A stretch of DNA of 32,267 bases, taken from assembly GCA_902489475.1 (NCBI GenBank), contig CABUAH010000013.1, positions 1 to 32,267 on the forward strand, written 5' to 3'. Shown piece by piece: positions 7,485-14,700 of this stretch. The DNA comes from an uncultured Oscillospiraceae bacterium (GTDB taxonomy: Bacteria > Bacillota > Clostridia > Oscillospirales > Ruminococcaceae). The position numbers and the translations under genes were made by a program. The notes beneath the pieces are model-generated. The model made no database searches, was not told where the DNA came from, and saw nothing but the letters and a program-made list of their open reading frames with translations. The stretch's first letter is position 1, and every line of letters starts with the position of its first letter.

Positions 7485-7563
7485 TTTCTCCGACTAATGT
7501 ATAATGGCAACGGGCATTTGCCTGAGCAATAAATTTTATTCAAGGAAGGTTTTTAAAAGCTTT

Positions 7564-8055
7564 ATGCAGGTTGAGGTAGGAAAAATATACGAGGGAAAAG
7601 TTACGGGGATAACTAAGTTTGGAGCATTTGTTGAGGTCGAGGGAAATGTGACCGGAATGGTACATATTTCTGAGGTTTCCAATACTTTTGTAAACGACAT
7701 AAACGAGGTTCTTCAAAAAGGACAGGCTGTTAAAGTTAAAGTAATTAAAATTGACGAATCGGGAAAGATAGGAATGTCTATTAAACGTACCGAGGAAAGA
7801 CCTAAAACAGACAGGAAGAGCTTTGTAAAGGATAAAGAGTCGCATGGACCTAAAAGCTTTGCTCCCAAAAAGCCTGTAAAAGAGAAAAAAGAACCGGAGC
7901 CTGTTTTTTACAGCGATGGATATGTTGCTAAGCCGAGCGGTAATGCGGATTTTGAAGATATGTTAAGCAAGTTTAAAGCCTCAAGCGAGGAGAGAATAAG
8001 CGATCTTAAGCGCACAACCGACAGTAAACGCAGAGGCGGATCAAGAAGAAGATAG
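7564..8055 (+). CDS. yabR: S1 RNA-binding domain protein, YabR-like
   Basis: A 163-residue protein with an N-terminal S1 OB-fold (residues 1-75: EVGKIYEGKVTGITKFGAFVEV, GMVHISEVS, VKVKVIKIDESGKIGMSIKR), then a basic, disordered Lys/Pro/Ser tail and a final RRGGSRRR. It resembles YabR/general stress protein 13. The ATG at 7564 fits the family N-terminus; AAGGAAGG at 7542-7549 precedes it at a rather long distance, whereas an in-frame ATG at 7504 has no ribosome site. RNA binding is expected from the fold; the targets are unknown. Confidence 0.83.
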   Translation: MQVEVGKIYEGKVTGITKFGAFVEVEGNVTGMVHISEVSNTFVNDINEVLQKGQAVKVKVIKIDESGKIGMSIKRTEERPKTDRKSFVKDKESHGPKSFAPKKPVKEKKEPEPVFYSDGYVAKPSGNADFEDMLSKFKASSEERISDLKRTTDSKRRGGSRRR

Positions 8056-8085
8056 ACTAAAATAGCTTTAAAAAGCTCTTAGTCT
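8054..8085 (+). other. Hairpin overlapping the yabR stop codon
   Basis: AGACTAA (8054-8060) pairs with TTAGTCT (8079-8085), with an inner AGCTTT/AAAGCT stem (8064-8069 and 8072-8077). The core AGCTTTAAAAAGCTCTT (8064-8080) recurs exactly at 8312-8328, 248 bases later. There is no T-run, so termination here is unlikely without the next hairpin. Confidence 0.5.
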
Positions 8086-8110
8086 GTAGAAAAACCTTGT
8101 AGTAAATCAG

Positions 8111-8149
8111 AAGAGGGAACGCTTTTACTTGCAAAGCGTCCCCTCTTTT
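8111..8149 (+). terminator. Intrinsic terminator after yabR
   Basis: AAGAGGGAACGCTTT (8111-8125) pairs with 8133-8147 over 15 positions with one A-C mismatch, loop 8126-8132, followed by a short T-tract. Confidence 0.7.
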
Positions 8150-8331
8150 AAAACAAGTCCACCGGACTGTTTTAAAATTCACCCCTTGAAAAGCGCTTTC
8201 GGAAAGGGATTTTGTTGTCTTTGGACGGCGGTCAAGGCACTGCCTCATGTATTCTGCAAGTTTAAAAAAGCTTGACCAAAACTTTCGTTTTGATTTTATT
8301 GACAATCTGAGAGCTTTAAAAAGCTCTTTTT
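8149..8331 (+). other. Structured intergenic stretch without a gene
   Basis: No convincing coding frame. Several stems are visible: AAAACAAGTCC pairs with GGACTGTTTT (8149-8171, one bulge); GGTCAAG (about 8229-8235) can pair with CTTGACC (about 8270-8276); CAAAAC-TTTC-GTTTTG near 8277-8292; and AGAGCTTT/AAAGCTCT (8310-8317 and 8320-8327) followed by TTTTT, a terminator-like hairpin just before the next gene's ribosome site. It may be a small RNA, an attenuated leader of the lipoprotein gene, or a repeat element. Confidence 0.4.
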
Positions 8332-8346
8332 AATTTAGGAGAGAAC

Positions 8347-9027
8347 ATGAAGAAGTTTAAAATTTTGCTTTGCACTTTGTGCGTAATTGTTTTATCAGTT
8401 TTGTTTTCGGCGTGTATTTTTGAATCTGAACCGATTGACGGTGAGGAGCTCGTTTTTGCCGCAAGGGATAAATATGAGTCGTACAATTCTGCAAAAGTTT
8501 TGATAACAAACGAAGATACAGATAAGGTAGAGCAGACGTTTGTTTTTAAATACGATGAAAAGGACAGCCTTACATATTTATATGAGGGCGGTTATGAGGA
8601 CGAAAATTATATCCAGTACAATAACGGCTTTGAATGTTTCACCGAGCAAAACGGCGAATATACTTTCTCTCAGCACGGAGATGACGAATTTGAGGCATAT
8701 AACAGAGACTCAAAGCATCCGCAGGCAAGCGGAGCGTATCTTCCGTTTGACAAGGGAGCTATAGAAGAAGCGGTAAAAAGTGAAGAGAACGGCGAAACAG
8801 TCTATACTTATGTTTATGACCCGAACAGCTTTGACAGTGATGCAGGAGTGAGGGAGTTTTCGGTCGTTTATCACTTCGATCATGACGGCAATCTTTTGTA
8901 CTTTGAGGAAAAGTCTGTCGTTGAAGCTGACGGGGAAAAGAGCGATCATGCATATAAGATCGAAATTACTGAGATAAATAAAGTGGATGAGATAGAAAAT
9001 CCGTTAAAAGATAAAGCCAAAAGCTAA
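8347..9027 (+). CDS. Lipoprotein of unknown function
   Basis: A 226-residue predicted lipoprotein: basic start, hydrophobic core, lipobox FSAC with C23 lipidated. The mature part is acidic and rich in Tyr, Asp and Glu, with alternating strand-like segments (QTFVFKYDEKDSLTYLYEGG, TYVYDPNSF, FSVVYHFDHDGNLLYFEEKS) that suggest a beta-sheet fold of the LolA/outer-membrane-lipoprotein-sorting type, but I cannot assign a family. AGGAGAG at 8337-8343 precedes the start, only nine bases after a terminator-like hairpin. A strong terminator follows at 9144, so it is probably a single-gene unit. Confidence 0.75.
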   Translation: MKKFKILLCTLCVIVLSVLFSACIFESEPIDGEELVFAARDKYESYNSAKVLITNEDTDKVEQTFVFKYDEKDSLTYLYEGGYEDENYIQYNNGFECFTEQNGEYTFSQHGDDEFEAYNRDSKHPQASGAYLPFDKGAIEEAVKSEENGETVYTYVYDPNSFDSDAGVREFSVVYHFDHDGNLLYFEEKSVVEADGEKSDHAYKIEITEINKVDEIENPLKDKAKS

Positions 9028-9088
9028 TTGACAATGGACAATTTAATTCGTAATGCGTAATTGAATTGACAATGGAAAATGGACAATT
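9025..9088 (+). repeat. ATTGACAATGG short repeats starting at a stop codon
   Basis: AATTGACAATGG occurs at 9026-9037 and again at 9064-9075, each leading to GGACAATT (9036-9043 and 9081-9088). The first unit includes the TAA stop of the lipoprotein gene, as the related minus-strand repeat does at the GH74 stop (3348). Confidence 0.6.
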
Positions 9089-9143
9089 AAAATTACATTG
9101 CGGATGTTGTAATTTAAAAGATAAGCTTTGCTTCACTAAAAAG

Positions 9144-9175
9144 AACACACTATATTTAGTGTGTTTTTATTTTTT
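9144..9175 (+). terminator. Intrinsic terminator before the ribosomal cluster
   Basis: A perfect nine-pair stem, AACACACTA (9144-9152) with TAGTGTGTT (9157-9165), a four-base loop and a T-rich run to 9175. It separates the lipoprotein gene from the ribosomal operon promoter. Confidence 0.88.
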
Positions 9176-9275
9176 GGATACAGATTGTGGATAAAATTTA
9201 AGCATTTGTTAAAGTTGCACAAAACCCAGGCGTATTTTAAGATAAATTTCTACACAAATGATTCTGCTGTTCCTA

Positions 9276-9304
9276 TTGATTTTACGGCGCATAAATGGTA
9301 AAAT
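9276..9304 (+). promoter_or_regulatory. Probable main promoter of the S10-spc-alpha operon
   Basis: TTGATT (9276-9281), a 17-base spacer and TAAAAT (9299-9304) make a plausible sigma-A promoter about 400 bases upstream of rpsJ. Transcription would begin near 9311 and produce a long structured leader. Confidence 0.65.
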
Positions 9305-9310
9305 AAGTCT

Positions 9311-9551
9311 TGCATTGCGGTAAGCTTGCCGCAAATGACTGCATGATATGCGTTGAAGCGGGAGGTTGCGTGCGGTATGCACGGTAATTCTCGTGGAGTA
9401 TGTCCGATTTTAAACCGGGCGGCTGTAATACTTAAAACACAGTATGTGTTAAACGTTTCTTGCGAATGGCTTATAGTGCCACTTACGTTTAACGATACGA
9501 GTTTGTGTGTTCCGTCAACCGAAGTAACATAAAACTTCGGATTTTTTATTT
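9311..9551 (+). promoter_or_regulatory. Structured S10-operon leader with attenuator
   Basis: No gene is seen in this part of the leader. Stems include 9313-9337 (GCGG/CCGC core), CGTGC/GCACG (9369-9383), AGTAT/ATACT (9397-9401 and 9428-9432), and a long hairpin built from ACACA (9437-9441), GTAT (9442-9445) and GTTAAACGT (9448-9456) pairing with ACGTTTAAC (9485-9493), ATAC (9495-9498) and TGTGT (9504-9508), with an inner TGGC/GCCA. It ends in an intrinsic terminator. This fits an autoregulatory ribosomal-protein leader; the ligand (for example L4, L3 or S10) is not known, and no T-box motif is seen. Confidence 0.6.
9519..9551 (+). terminator. Leader terminator (attenuator) upstream of rpsJ
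   Basis: CCGAAGT (9519-9525) pairs with ACTTCGG (9534-9540), loop of eight, followed by ATTTTTTATTT. It lies between the operon promoter and the first gene, so it must be bypassed for ribosomal protein expression. Confidence 0.8.
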
Positions 9552-9595
9552 CATCTCACAGGGAACGCACGGAAGCGTTGAAAGATTTGCAGATA

Positions 9596-9666
9596 CCTAT
9601 TATAAATATGAGATACTTGTTTTGTCCCGGTTGCGGGAAACGGACAGGTTCTTAGAGGATAATAGG
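9596..9666 (+). promoter_or_regulatory. Second leader stem-loop next to the rpsJ ribosome site
   Basis: CCTATTAT (9596-9603) pairs perfectly with ATAATAGG (9659-9666), enclosing TGTCC/GGACA (9623-9627 and 9642-9646) or, alternatively, CCCG/CGGG (9626-9629 and 9634-9637). The two inner options exclude each other. It ends about 25 bases before the rpsJ Shine-Dalgarno AAGGAGG, so translational control is possible. Confidence 0.55.
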
Positions 9667-9706
9667 CTTGCCCCCAATATTTGAGACTTTTAAGGAGGCG
9701 ATTTAA

Positions 9707-10021
9707 GTGGCAGTCAATGAAAAGCTTAGAATCAAAATCAAGGGTTATGAGCACGCTGTAGTAGACGCAGCAGCAGCAAAGATTGTTGAAGCTGCAAAGC
9801 GTACAGGAGCTAAGGTTTCGGGACCTATCCCACTTCCTACTGACAAGGAGATCATTACAATTCTTCGTGCGGTACACAAGTATAAGGATAGCCGTGAGCA
9901 GTTCGAGATGAGAACTCACAAAAGACTTATCGACGTTTTACGTCCTACAGACGAAACAACTTCAGCTCTTCAGAGCCTTGAACTTCCTGCAGGTGTTGAC
10001 ATTGTGATGGAAATCAAGTAA
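9707..10021 (+). CDS. rpsJ: 30S ribosomal protein S10
   Basis: A 104-residue S10: MAVNEKLRIKIKGYEHAVVD at the N-terminus, the conserved GPIPLPT loop, and FEMRTHKRLIDVLRP. It is part of the 30S head and, in NusB partnership, of antitermination complexes. A GTG start at 9707 follows AAGGAGG with normal spacing and fits the family length of 102-104. It is the first gene of the operon, downstream of the structured leader. The str operon (rpsL, rpsG, fusA, tuf), often next door, is not present here. Confidence 0.97.
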   Translation: MAVNEKLRIKIKGYEHAVVDAAAAKIVEAAKRTGAKVSGPIPLPTDKEIITILRAVHKYKDSREQFEMRTHKRLIDVLRPTDETTSALQSLELPAGVDIVMEIK

Positions 10022-10079
10022 TTGATTTTTAATCGGAATCTTTAAAGATAAGGATTTTAAATGTTTTCACGCAGGTCAT

Positions 10080-10093
10080 GTCGGGAAACCGAC
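10080..10093 (+). other. GNRA-tetraloop hairpin between rpsJ and rplC
   Basis: GTCGG (10080-10084) and CCGAC (10089-10093) close a GAAA tetraloop, 14 bases ahead of the rplC ribosome site. A similar string, CGGGAAACGGAC, occurs in the leader at 9634-9645, so the two may share a binding partner. Confidence 0.5.
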
Positions 10094-10117
10094 CAATAAC
10101 CATAAGGAGGAAAAATA

Positions 10118-10753
10118 ATGGAAAAGGGAATCATCGGAAAGAAAATCGGTATGACACAGATTTTCGATGAATCAGGAAAAGTAATTCCTGTTACTGTTGT
10201 TGAAGCAGGTCCTTGCGTTGTTGTACAGAAGAAAACCGTTGAAAATGACGGCTATAACGCAGTACAGCTCGGCTTCGGCGACATAAGACCTAAGAGAGTA
10301 AATAAGCCTCTTACAGGTCACTTCAAGAAAGCGGACGTTGCTTTAAAGAGAACTTTAAAGGAATTCCGTCTTGATGATATTGATGCTCTTAATATTGGGG
10401 ACATCGTAAAGGCTGACGCTTTTTCAGAGGGTGACATTGTTGATGTCAGCGGAAAGAGCAAAGGTCACGGATTTTCAGGAACAATCAAGCGTCACAATTT
10501 CTCAAGACTTAAGGAAACTCACGGTACAGGACCTGTACACAGACACGCAGGTTCAATGGGAGCTTGTTCTTCACCATCCAGAATTTTTAAGGGCAAGGGA
10601 ATGCCGGGACAGTACGGTAATACAAAGGTTACCGTTCAAAACCTTACAGTAGTGAAGGTAGACGCAGAAAATAATCTTATCGCAATCAAGGGTGCTATTC
10701 CGGGTCCTAAGAACGGAACGGTTACTATCGTTGACTGTGTTAAGAAGGCTTAG
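10118..10753 (+). CDS. rplC: 50S ribosomal protein L3
   Basis: A 211-residue L3: start MEKGIIGKKIGMTQIFDESG, the GxxKGHGFSGTIKRHNF motif, and the GSMGACSSPSRIFKGKGMPGQYG extension that reaches the peptidyl transferase region. It binds 23S rRNA early in 50S assembly. AAGGAGGA precedes the start. The 96-base gap after rpsJ carries a GNRA hairpin, the widest gap in the first part of the operon. Confidence 0.97.
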   Translation: MEKGIIGKKIGMTQIFDESGKVIPVTVVEAGPCVVVQKKTVENDGYNAVQLGFGDIRPKRVNKPLTGHFKKADVALKRTLKEFRLDDIDALNIGDIVKADAFSEGDIVDVSGKSKGHGFSGTIKRHNFSRLKETHGTGPVHRHAGSMGACSSPSRIFKGKGMPGQYGNTKVTVQNLTVVKVDAENNLIAIKGAIPGPKNGTVTIVDCVKKA

Positions 10754-10771
10754 TGAGAGGAGGAAGTTAAT

Positions 10772-11395
10772 ATGCCACAGGTTTCAGTATTTGATATGAA
10801 GGGCGTAGAGGTTTCTACTGCTGAGCTTAAGGATTCCGTATTCGGAATTGAACCTAATAAAACGATCATGCACGCAATGGTTGTAAACTATTTGGCAAAT
10901 CAAAGACAGGGCACACAGTCCACTCTTACAAGAACAGAAGTAAGAGGAGGCGGAAGAAAGCCTTGGAGACAAAAAGGAACAGGTCATGCAAGACAGGGTT
11001 CTATCCGTGCTCCACAGTGGGTACACGGAGGAGTTGCACTCGGACCTAAGCCAAGAGATTACAGCTATTCTCTCAACAAGAAAGAAAAGAGACTTGCAAT
11101 GAAGTCTGCTCTTTCTTCAAAGGTTTTGGAAAATGAGATCGTTGTTGTAGATAACATTGAAATTACTGAGTTTAAGACAAAGACTGTAGTTGATATGTTA
11201 AAGGCTCTTAAGGTTGAGGGTAAGGCTCTCATCGTTATGCCTGAGGCTGATCTTAAGGTAATTAAGAGTGCAAGCAACATTTCCGGAGTAAAGACAGCAA
11301 CAGTTAACACTCTTAACGTATATGATATTTTAAATTACGATAAGTTTGTAGTTGCAAAGTCGGCAGTAGAAAAGATTGAGGAGGTTTACGCATAA
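10772..11395 (+). CDS. rplD: 50S ribosomal protein L4
   Basis: A 207-residue L4 with the basic exit-tunnel loop RTEVRGGGRKPWRQKGTGHARQ and QWVHGGVALGPKPRDYS. In Escherichia coli L4 also represses the S10 operon by acting on its leader, so it is one candidate ligand of the structured leader here, though that leader does not resemble the enterobacterial one to my eye. A GAGAGGAGG ribosome site precedes it, and its stop overlaps the next start (TAATG at 11393-11397). Confidence 0.97.
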   Translation: MPQVSVFDMKGVEVSTAELKDSVFGIEPNKTIMHAMVVNYLANQRQGTQSTLTRTEVRGGGRKPWRQKGTGHARQGSIRAPQWVHGGVALGPKPRDYSYSLNKKEKRLAMKSALSSKVLENEIVVVDNIEITEFKTKTVVDMLKALKVEGKALIVMPEADLKVIKSASNISGVKTATVNTLNVYDILNYDKFVVAKSAVEKIEEVYA

Positions 11396-11691
11396 TGGAA
11401 AAGACCGCTCAAGATATTATTTTAAAGCCAATCATCACAGAGGCTTCTATGGAAAACCTTGAGATGAACAAATATACTTTTAAAGTTGCTAAGAACGCTA
11501 ACAAGTATGAGATCAAGAGTGCTGTTGAGCAGCTCTTCGGTGTTAAGGTTGAAAAGGTAAACACCATCAGCGTTAAAGGCAGAAAGAAAAGAATGGGTAG
11601 ATTTGAGGGCTACAAGCCGGATTGGAAAAAAGCAATCGTAACACTTAAAGAGGGCGAAAAGACTATCGAGTTCTTTAACAACCTCGTATAA
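11395..11691 (+). CDS. rplW: 50S ribosomal protein L23
   Basis: A 98-residue L23: IILKPIITEASMENLEMNKY, the YEIKSAVEQLFGVKVEKVNT helix and the VKGRKKRMGRFEGYKPDWKKA loop. It lies at the tunnel exit and docks trigger factor and the signal recognition particle. Start overlaps the rplD stop by one base, so translation is coupled. Confidence 0.97.
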   Translation: MEKTAQDIILKPIITEASMENLEMNKYTFKVAKNANKYEIKSAVEQLFGVKVEKVNTISVKGRKKRMGRFEGYKPDWKKAIVTLKEGEKTIEFFNNLV

Positions 11692-11706
11692 TTAAAACGG
11701 CTTGAA

Positions 11707-11754
11707 GCTTCGGTATTACGAAGCGTATGTATGGGAAGCAGTAATTTAAGCTTC
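11707..11754 (+). other. Two small hairpins between rplW and rplB
   Basis: GCTTCG/CGAAGC (11707-11712 and 11719-11724) and GAAGC/GCTTC (11735-11739 and 11750-11754) in a 96-base gap. The arms share the same GAAGC/GCTTC sequence and can pair in alternative ways. No T-run follows. Could stabilise or process the messenger. Confidence 0.4.
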
Positions 11755-11787
11755 TCGCAAAACTAAACTCAAAGGAGTGAACTAAAT

Positions 11788-12621
11788 ATGGCAATAAAGA
11801 GCTACAAGCCTACAACTCCGGGAAGAAGAGGAATGACAGTTACTGATTATTCCGGGTTGTCAAAGGTGGCTCCTGAAAGAAGTCTGCTTGAGCCGATGAA
11901 GAAAAAATCAGGCAGAAACAGCTATGGTAGAATTACAGTTCGTCACAGAGGCGGCGGCGTAAGAAGAAAATACCGTGTTATTGATTTTAAGAGAAATAAA
12001 CTAGATATGGACGCTAAGGTTCTTACAATCGAGTATGACCCGAACCGTTCGGCATTTATCGCACTTATTCAGTATGAGGACGGAGAGAAGAGCTACATTC
12101 TTGCTCCAAACGGACTCAACGTAGGCGATACAGTAAGAAGCGGTGCTGACGCTGATGTTAAGCCGGGCAACGCTTTGAAAATGATAAACATTCCGGTTGG
12201 TACTTTCATTCATAACATTGAGCTTTATCCGGGTAAGGGTGCACAGCTTGTTCGTTCAGCAGGAAACATGGCTCAGCTTATGGGTAAGGAAAACGGATAT
12301 GCACTTGTAAGACTTCCATCAGGCGAGATGAGAAGAATTCCTGTAAACTGTATGGCTACAATCGGTCAGGTTTCAAACATCGACCACAACAACGTAAATT
12401 ACGGTAAAGCAGGAAGAATACGTCACATGGGTATCAGACCTACTGTAAGAGGTTCTGTAATGAACCCGAATGACCACCCACACGGTGGTGGTGAAGGTAA
12501 GTCACCTGTCGGACGTCCGGGACCTGTTTCTCCTTGGGGTAAACCGACTCTCGGATACAAAACCCGTAAGAAGCATCACCGCTCTGATAAGTTTATCGTA
12601 AAACGCAGAAACGGTAAGTAA
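11788..12621 (+). CDS. rplB: 50S ribosomal protein L2
   Basis: A 277-residue L2, the usual length: AIKSYKPTTPGRRGMTV start, RITVRHRGGGVRRKYR, and the C-terminal MNPNDHPHGGGEGKSPVGRP segment with the conserved histidine near the peptidyl transferase centre. It ties the subunits together and supports peptide-bond formation. AAAGGAGT precedes the start. Confidence 0.97.
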   Translation: MAIKSYKPTTPGRRGMTVTDYSGLSKVAPERSLLEPMKKKSGRNSYGRITVRHRGGGVRRKYRVIDFKRNKLDMDAKVLTIEYDPNRSAFIALIQYEDGEKSYILAPNGLNVGDTVRSGADADVKPGNALKMINIPVGTFIHNIELYPGKGAQLVRSAGNMAQLMGKENGYALVRLPSGEMRRIPVNCMATIGQVSNIDHNNVNYGKAGRIRHMGIRPTVRGSVMNPNDHPHGGGEGKSPVGRPGPVSPWGKPTLGYKTRKKHHRSDKFIVKRRNGK

Positions 12622-12642
12622 TTGAAGGGAGGCAGATGAATA

Positions 12643-12927
12643 ATGGGTAGAAGTATTAAAAAAGGACCTTACGTCCAGGAGGTTCTTCTCAAGAGAGTAA
12701 TCGCTATGAACGAAGCAGGCGAAAAGAAGGTTTTGAAAACATGGAGCAGAGCTTCAACTATTTTCCCTGATTTCGTAGGTCATACGTTCGCTGTTCACGA
12801 CGGACGCAAGCATGTACCTGTTTACGTAACCGAGGATATGGTTGGTCATAAGCTCGGCGAGTTTGCACCGACAAGAACTTATAGGGGCCACGCAGGCTCT
12901 AAGACATCGAATAACGGTAAGAAGTAG
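12643..12927 (+). CDS. rpsS: 30S ribosomal protein S19
   Basis: A 94-residue S19: MGRSIKKGPYVQEVLLKRV, TWSRASTIFPDFVGHTFAVHDGRKHVPVYVTEDMVGHKLGEFAPTRTYRGH compressed here as the highly conserved middle and end of the protein. It pairs with S13 in the 30S head and touches the A-site finger. A GGGAGGCAG ribosome site lies upstream. Confidence 0.97.
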   Translation: MGRSIKKGPYVQEVLLKRVIAMNEAGEKKVLKTWSRASTIFPDFVGHTFAVHDGRKHVPVYVTEDMVGHKLGEFAPTRTYRGHAGSKTSNNGKK

Positions 12928-12946
12928 CCGAAGGGAGGATTAATAA

Positions 12947-13282
12947 ATGGAAGCAAGAGCAATTTTAAAAGACGCTCGAATTTCTCCTCGCAAGGTGAAG
13001 ATCGTTCTTGACCTTATCAGAGGAAAAGATTACGATGTTGCTATGGCAACATTAAAGCACACACCGAAGGCTGCATGTGAATATCTCGAAAAGCTTCTTA
13101 AATCGGCTGCTGCAAACGCTGAAAACAATCACAATATGGATAAAGATAATCTATATGTTTCAGAGTGCTACGTTACCGCAGGAAGAACACTTAAGAGAAT
13201 CATACCAGTATCACGAGGCAGAGCTAACAGAATCCTTAAGAGAACATCGCACATTACGCTCGTTCTCAAGGAAAAGGAATAA
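12947..13282 (+). CDS. rplV: 50S ribosomal protein L22
   Basis: A 111-residue L22: ARISPRKVKIVLDLIRGKDYDVA, the AAANAENNHNMD segment, and the tunnel-lining beta-hairpin GRTLKRIIPVSRGRANRILK. Mutations in that hairpin cause macrolide resistance in other species; nothing unusual is seen here. AAGGGAGG precedes the start. Confidence 0.97.
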   Translation: MEARAILKDARISPRKVKIVLDLIRGKDYDVAMATLKHTPKAACEYLEKLLKSAAANAENNHNMDKDNLYVSECYVTAGRTLKRIIPVSRGRANRILKRTSHITLVLKEKE

Positions 13283-13302
13283 GTCGAAAGAGGAGGTAAA
13301 CT

Positions 13303-14055
13303 ATGGGCCAGAAAGTAAACCCACATGGACTGCGTGTCGGAGTAATTAAAGATTGGGATTCCCGTTGGTTTGCAAATAAATCAACTTTCGGCGATACACT
13401 TGTTGAAGACCACAAGATCAGAGAGTACATCAAAAAGACTCTTTATTCGGCAGGCGTTCCGAGAATCGAGATTGAAAGATTTGCAGACAAGGTTAAGATT
13501 CATATTAACTGTGCAAAGCCGGGAATGGTAATCGGACAAAAGGGAGCTACAATTGAAAAGCTCCGTGCAAAAATTGAGAAAATGATAAATAAGCCGGTAG
13601 CTATCAACATTATCGAGGTTAGACAGCCGGACTTAAACGCACAGCTCGTTGCTGAGAAGATTGCGCTTGATCTTGAGAACAGAGTTTCGTTCAGAAGAGC
13701 AATGAAGCAGTCGATCGGAAGATCAATGAAGCTTGGTGCAAAGGGTATTAAGACAAGATGTTCAGGTCGTTTAGGCGGTGCAGAAATTGCAAGAGCAGAG
13801 TCTTATCACGAGGGAACAATCCCACTTCAGACAATTCGTGCTGACATTGACTACGGTACAGCTGAGGCACACACAACCTACGGAAAAATCGGAGTTAAGG
13901 TATGGATTTACCGTGGAGAGGTTTTGAAGGGTGAAGTTCCTGATTCTCAGAAGAGAGAAAAGGATAACAAGAGACGCCGCAGAAACGATGACAGACCAAG
14001 ACGCCGTCAGGGCGCAAGACCAAGAAAAGAAAATGCAGAAGGAGGTAACGCATAA
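13303..14055 (+). CDS. rpsC: 30S ribosomal protein S3
   Basis: A 250-residue S3: MGQKVNPHGLRVGVIKDWDSRWF, the KH domain with GMVIGQKGATIEKL, and C-terminal GIKTRCSGRLGGAEIARAE. The tail beyond about residue 210 is a basic, low-complexity extension rich in Arg, Asp and Asn, longer than the E. coli form. S3 lines the mRNA entry tunnel. GAGGAGG precedes the start and the stop overlaps the rplP start (TAATG). Confidence 0.97.
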   Translation: MGQKVNPHGLRVGVIKDWDSRWFANKSTFGDTLVEDHKIREYIKKTLYSAGVPRIEIERFADKVKIHINCAKPGMVIGQKGATIEKLRAKIEKMINKPVAINIIEVRQPDLNAQLVAEKIALDLENRVSFRRAMKQSIGRSMKLGAKGIKTRCSGRLGGAEIARAESYHEGTIPLQTIRADIDYGTAEAHTTYGKIGVKVWIYRGEVLKGEVPDSQKREKDNKRRRRNDDRPRRRQGARPRKENAEGGNA

Positions 14056-14486
14056 TGCTACTTCCAAAGAGAGTAAAGTATCGTAAGCAGCACAGAGGCA
14101 GAATGACAGGTAAGGCACTTCGTGGAAATAAGGTTTCTAACGGAGAGTACGGACTTCAGGCTCTTCAGTGCGGATGGATAACATCAAATCAGATCGAGGC
14201 AGCCCGTATCGCTATGACAAGATACATTAAGCGTGGCGGACAGGTTTGGATCAAGATTTTCCCTGACAAGCCGGTTACTAAGAAACCGCTTGGAACTCGT
14301 ATGGGTAAAGGTAAAGGCGCTCCTGAATACTGGGTAGCGGTTGTTAAGCCCGGAAGAGTGATGTTTGAAATTGAGGGAGTAAGCGAGGACGTAGCAAGAG
14401 AAGCTATGCGTCTTGCATCACACAAGCTCCCTGTTAAGTGCAAGTTTGTAAGAAAAGAAACTCAAGAAACGGGTGGTGAGCAATAA
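14055..14486 (+). CDS. rplP: 50S ribosomal protein L16
   Basis: A 143-residue L16: MLLPKRVKYRKQHRGRMTG, GLQALQCGWITSNQIEAARIAMTR shortened pattern, and PVTKKPLGTRMGKGKGAPEYWVA, with the arginine loop that contacts A-site tRNA. It overlaps both rpsC and rpmC through TAATG junctions, giving a tightly coupled S3-L16-L29 block. Confidence 0.97.
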   Translation: MLLPKRVKYRKQHRGRMTGKALRGNKVSNGEYGLQALQCGWITSNQIEAARIAMTRYIKRGGQVWIKIFPDKPVTKKPLGTRMGKGKGAPEYWVAVVKPGRVMFEIEGVSEDVAREAMRLASHKLPVKCKFVRKETQETGGEQ

Positions 14487-14683
14487 TGAAGGCAAATGAA
14501 ATCAAAGATATGACAGCTAACGAGCTTCAGGAGAAACTCAGCGAATTAAAGCAGGAGCTATTCAACCTTCGTTTTCAGCATGCTGTAAACCAACTTGACA
14601 ACCCAATGAGAATGAAGGCTGTTAAAAGGGATATTGCTCGTGTTAAGACATTCATTCGTAAGCAAGAGTCCAGCGCTGAATAA
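14486..14683 (+). CDS. rpmC: 50S ribosomal protein L29
   Basis: A 65-residue L29 made of two helices: MTANELQEKLSELKQELFNLRF and the conserved QLDNPMRMKAVKRDIARVKT. It sits near the tunnel exit beside L23. Translation start is coupled to the rplP stop. Confidence 0.97.
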   Translation: MKANEIKDMTANELQEKLSELKQELFNLRFQHAVNQLDNPMRMKAVKRDIARVKTFIRKQESSAE

Positions 14684-14700
14684 GAAAAGGAGGATTTACT

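Noticed and set aside
9311..9551. T-box or known riboswitch in the S10 leader
   Set aside because: No T-box sequence (GGGTGG-type) and no known riboswitch core recognised.
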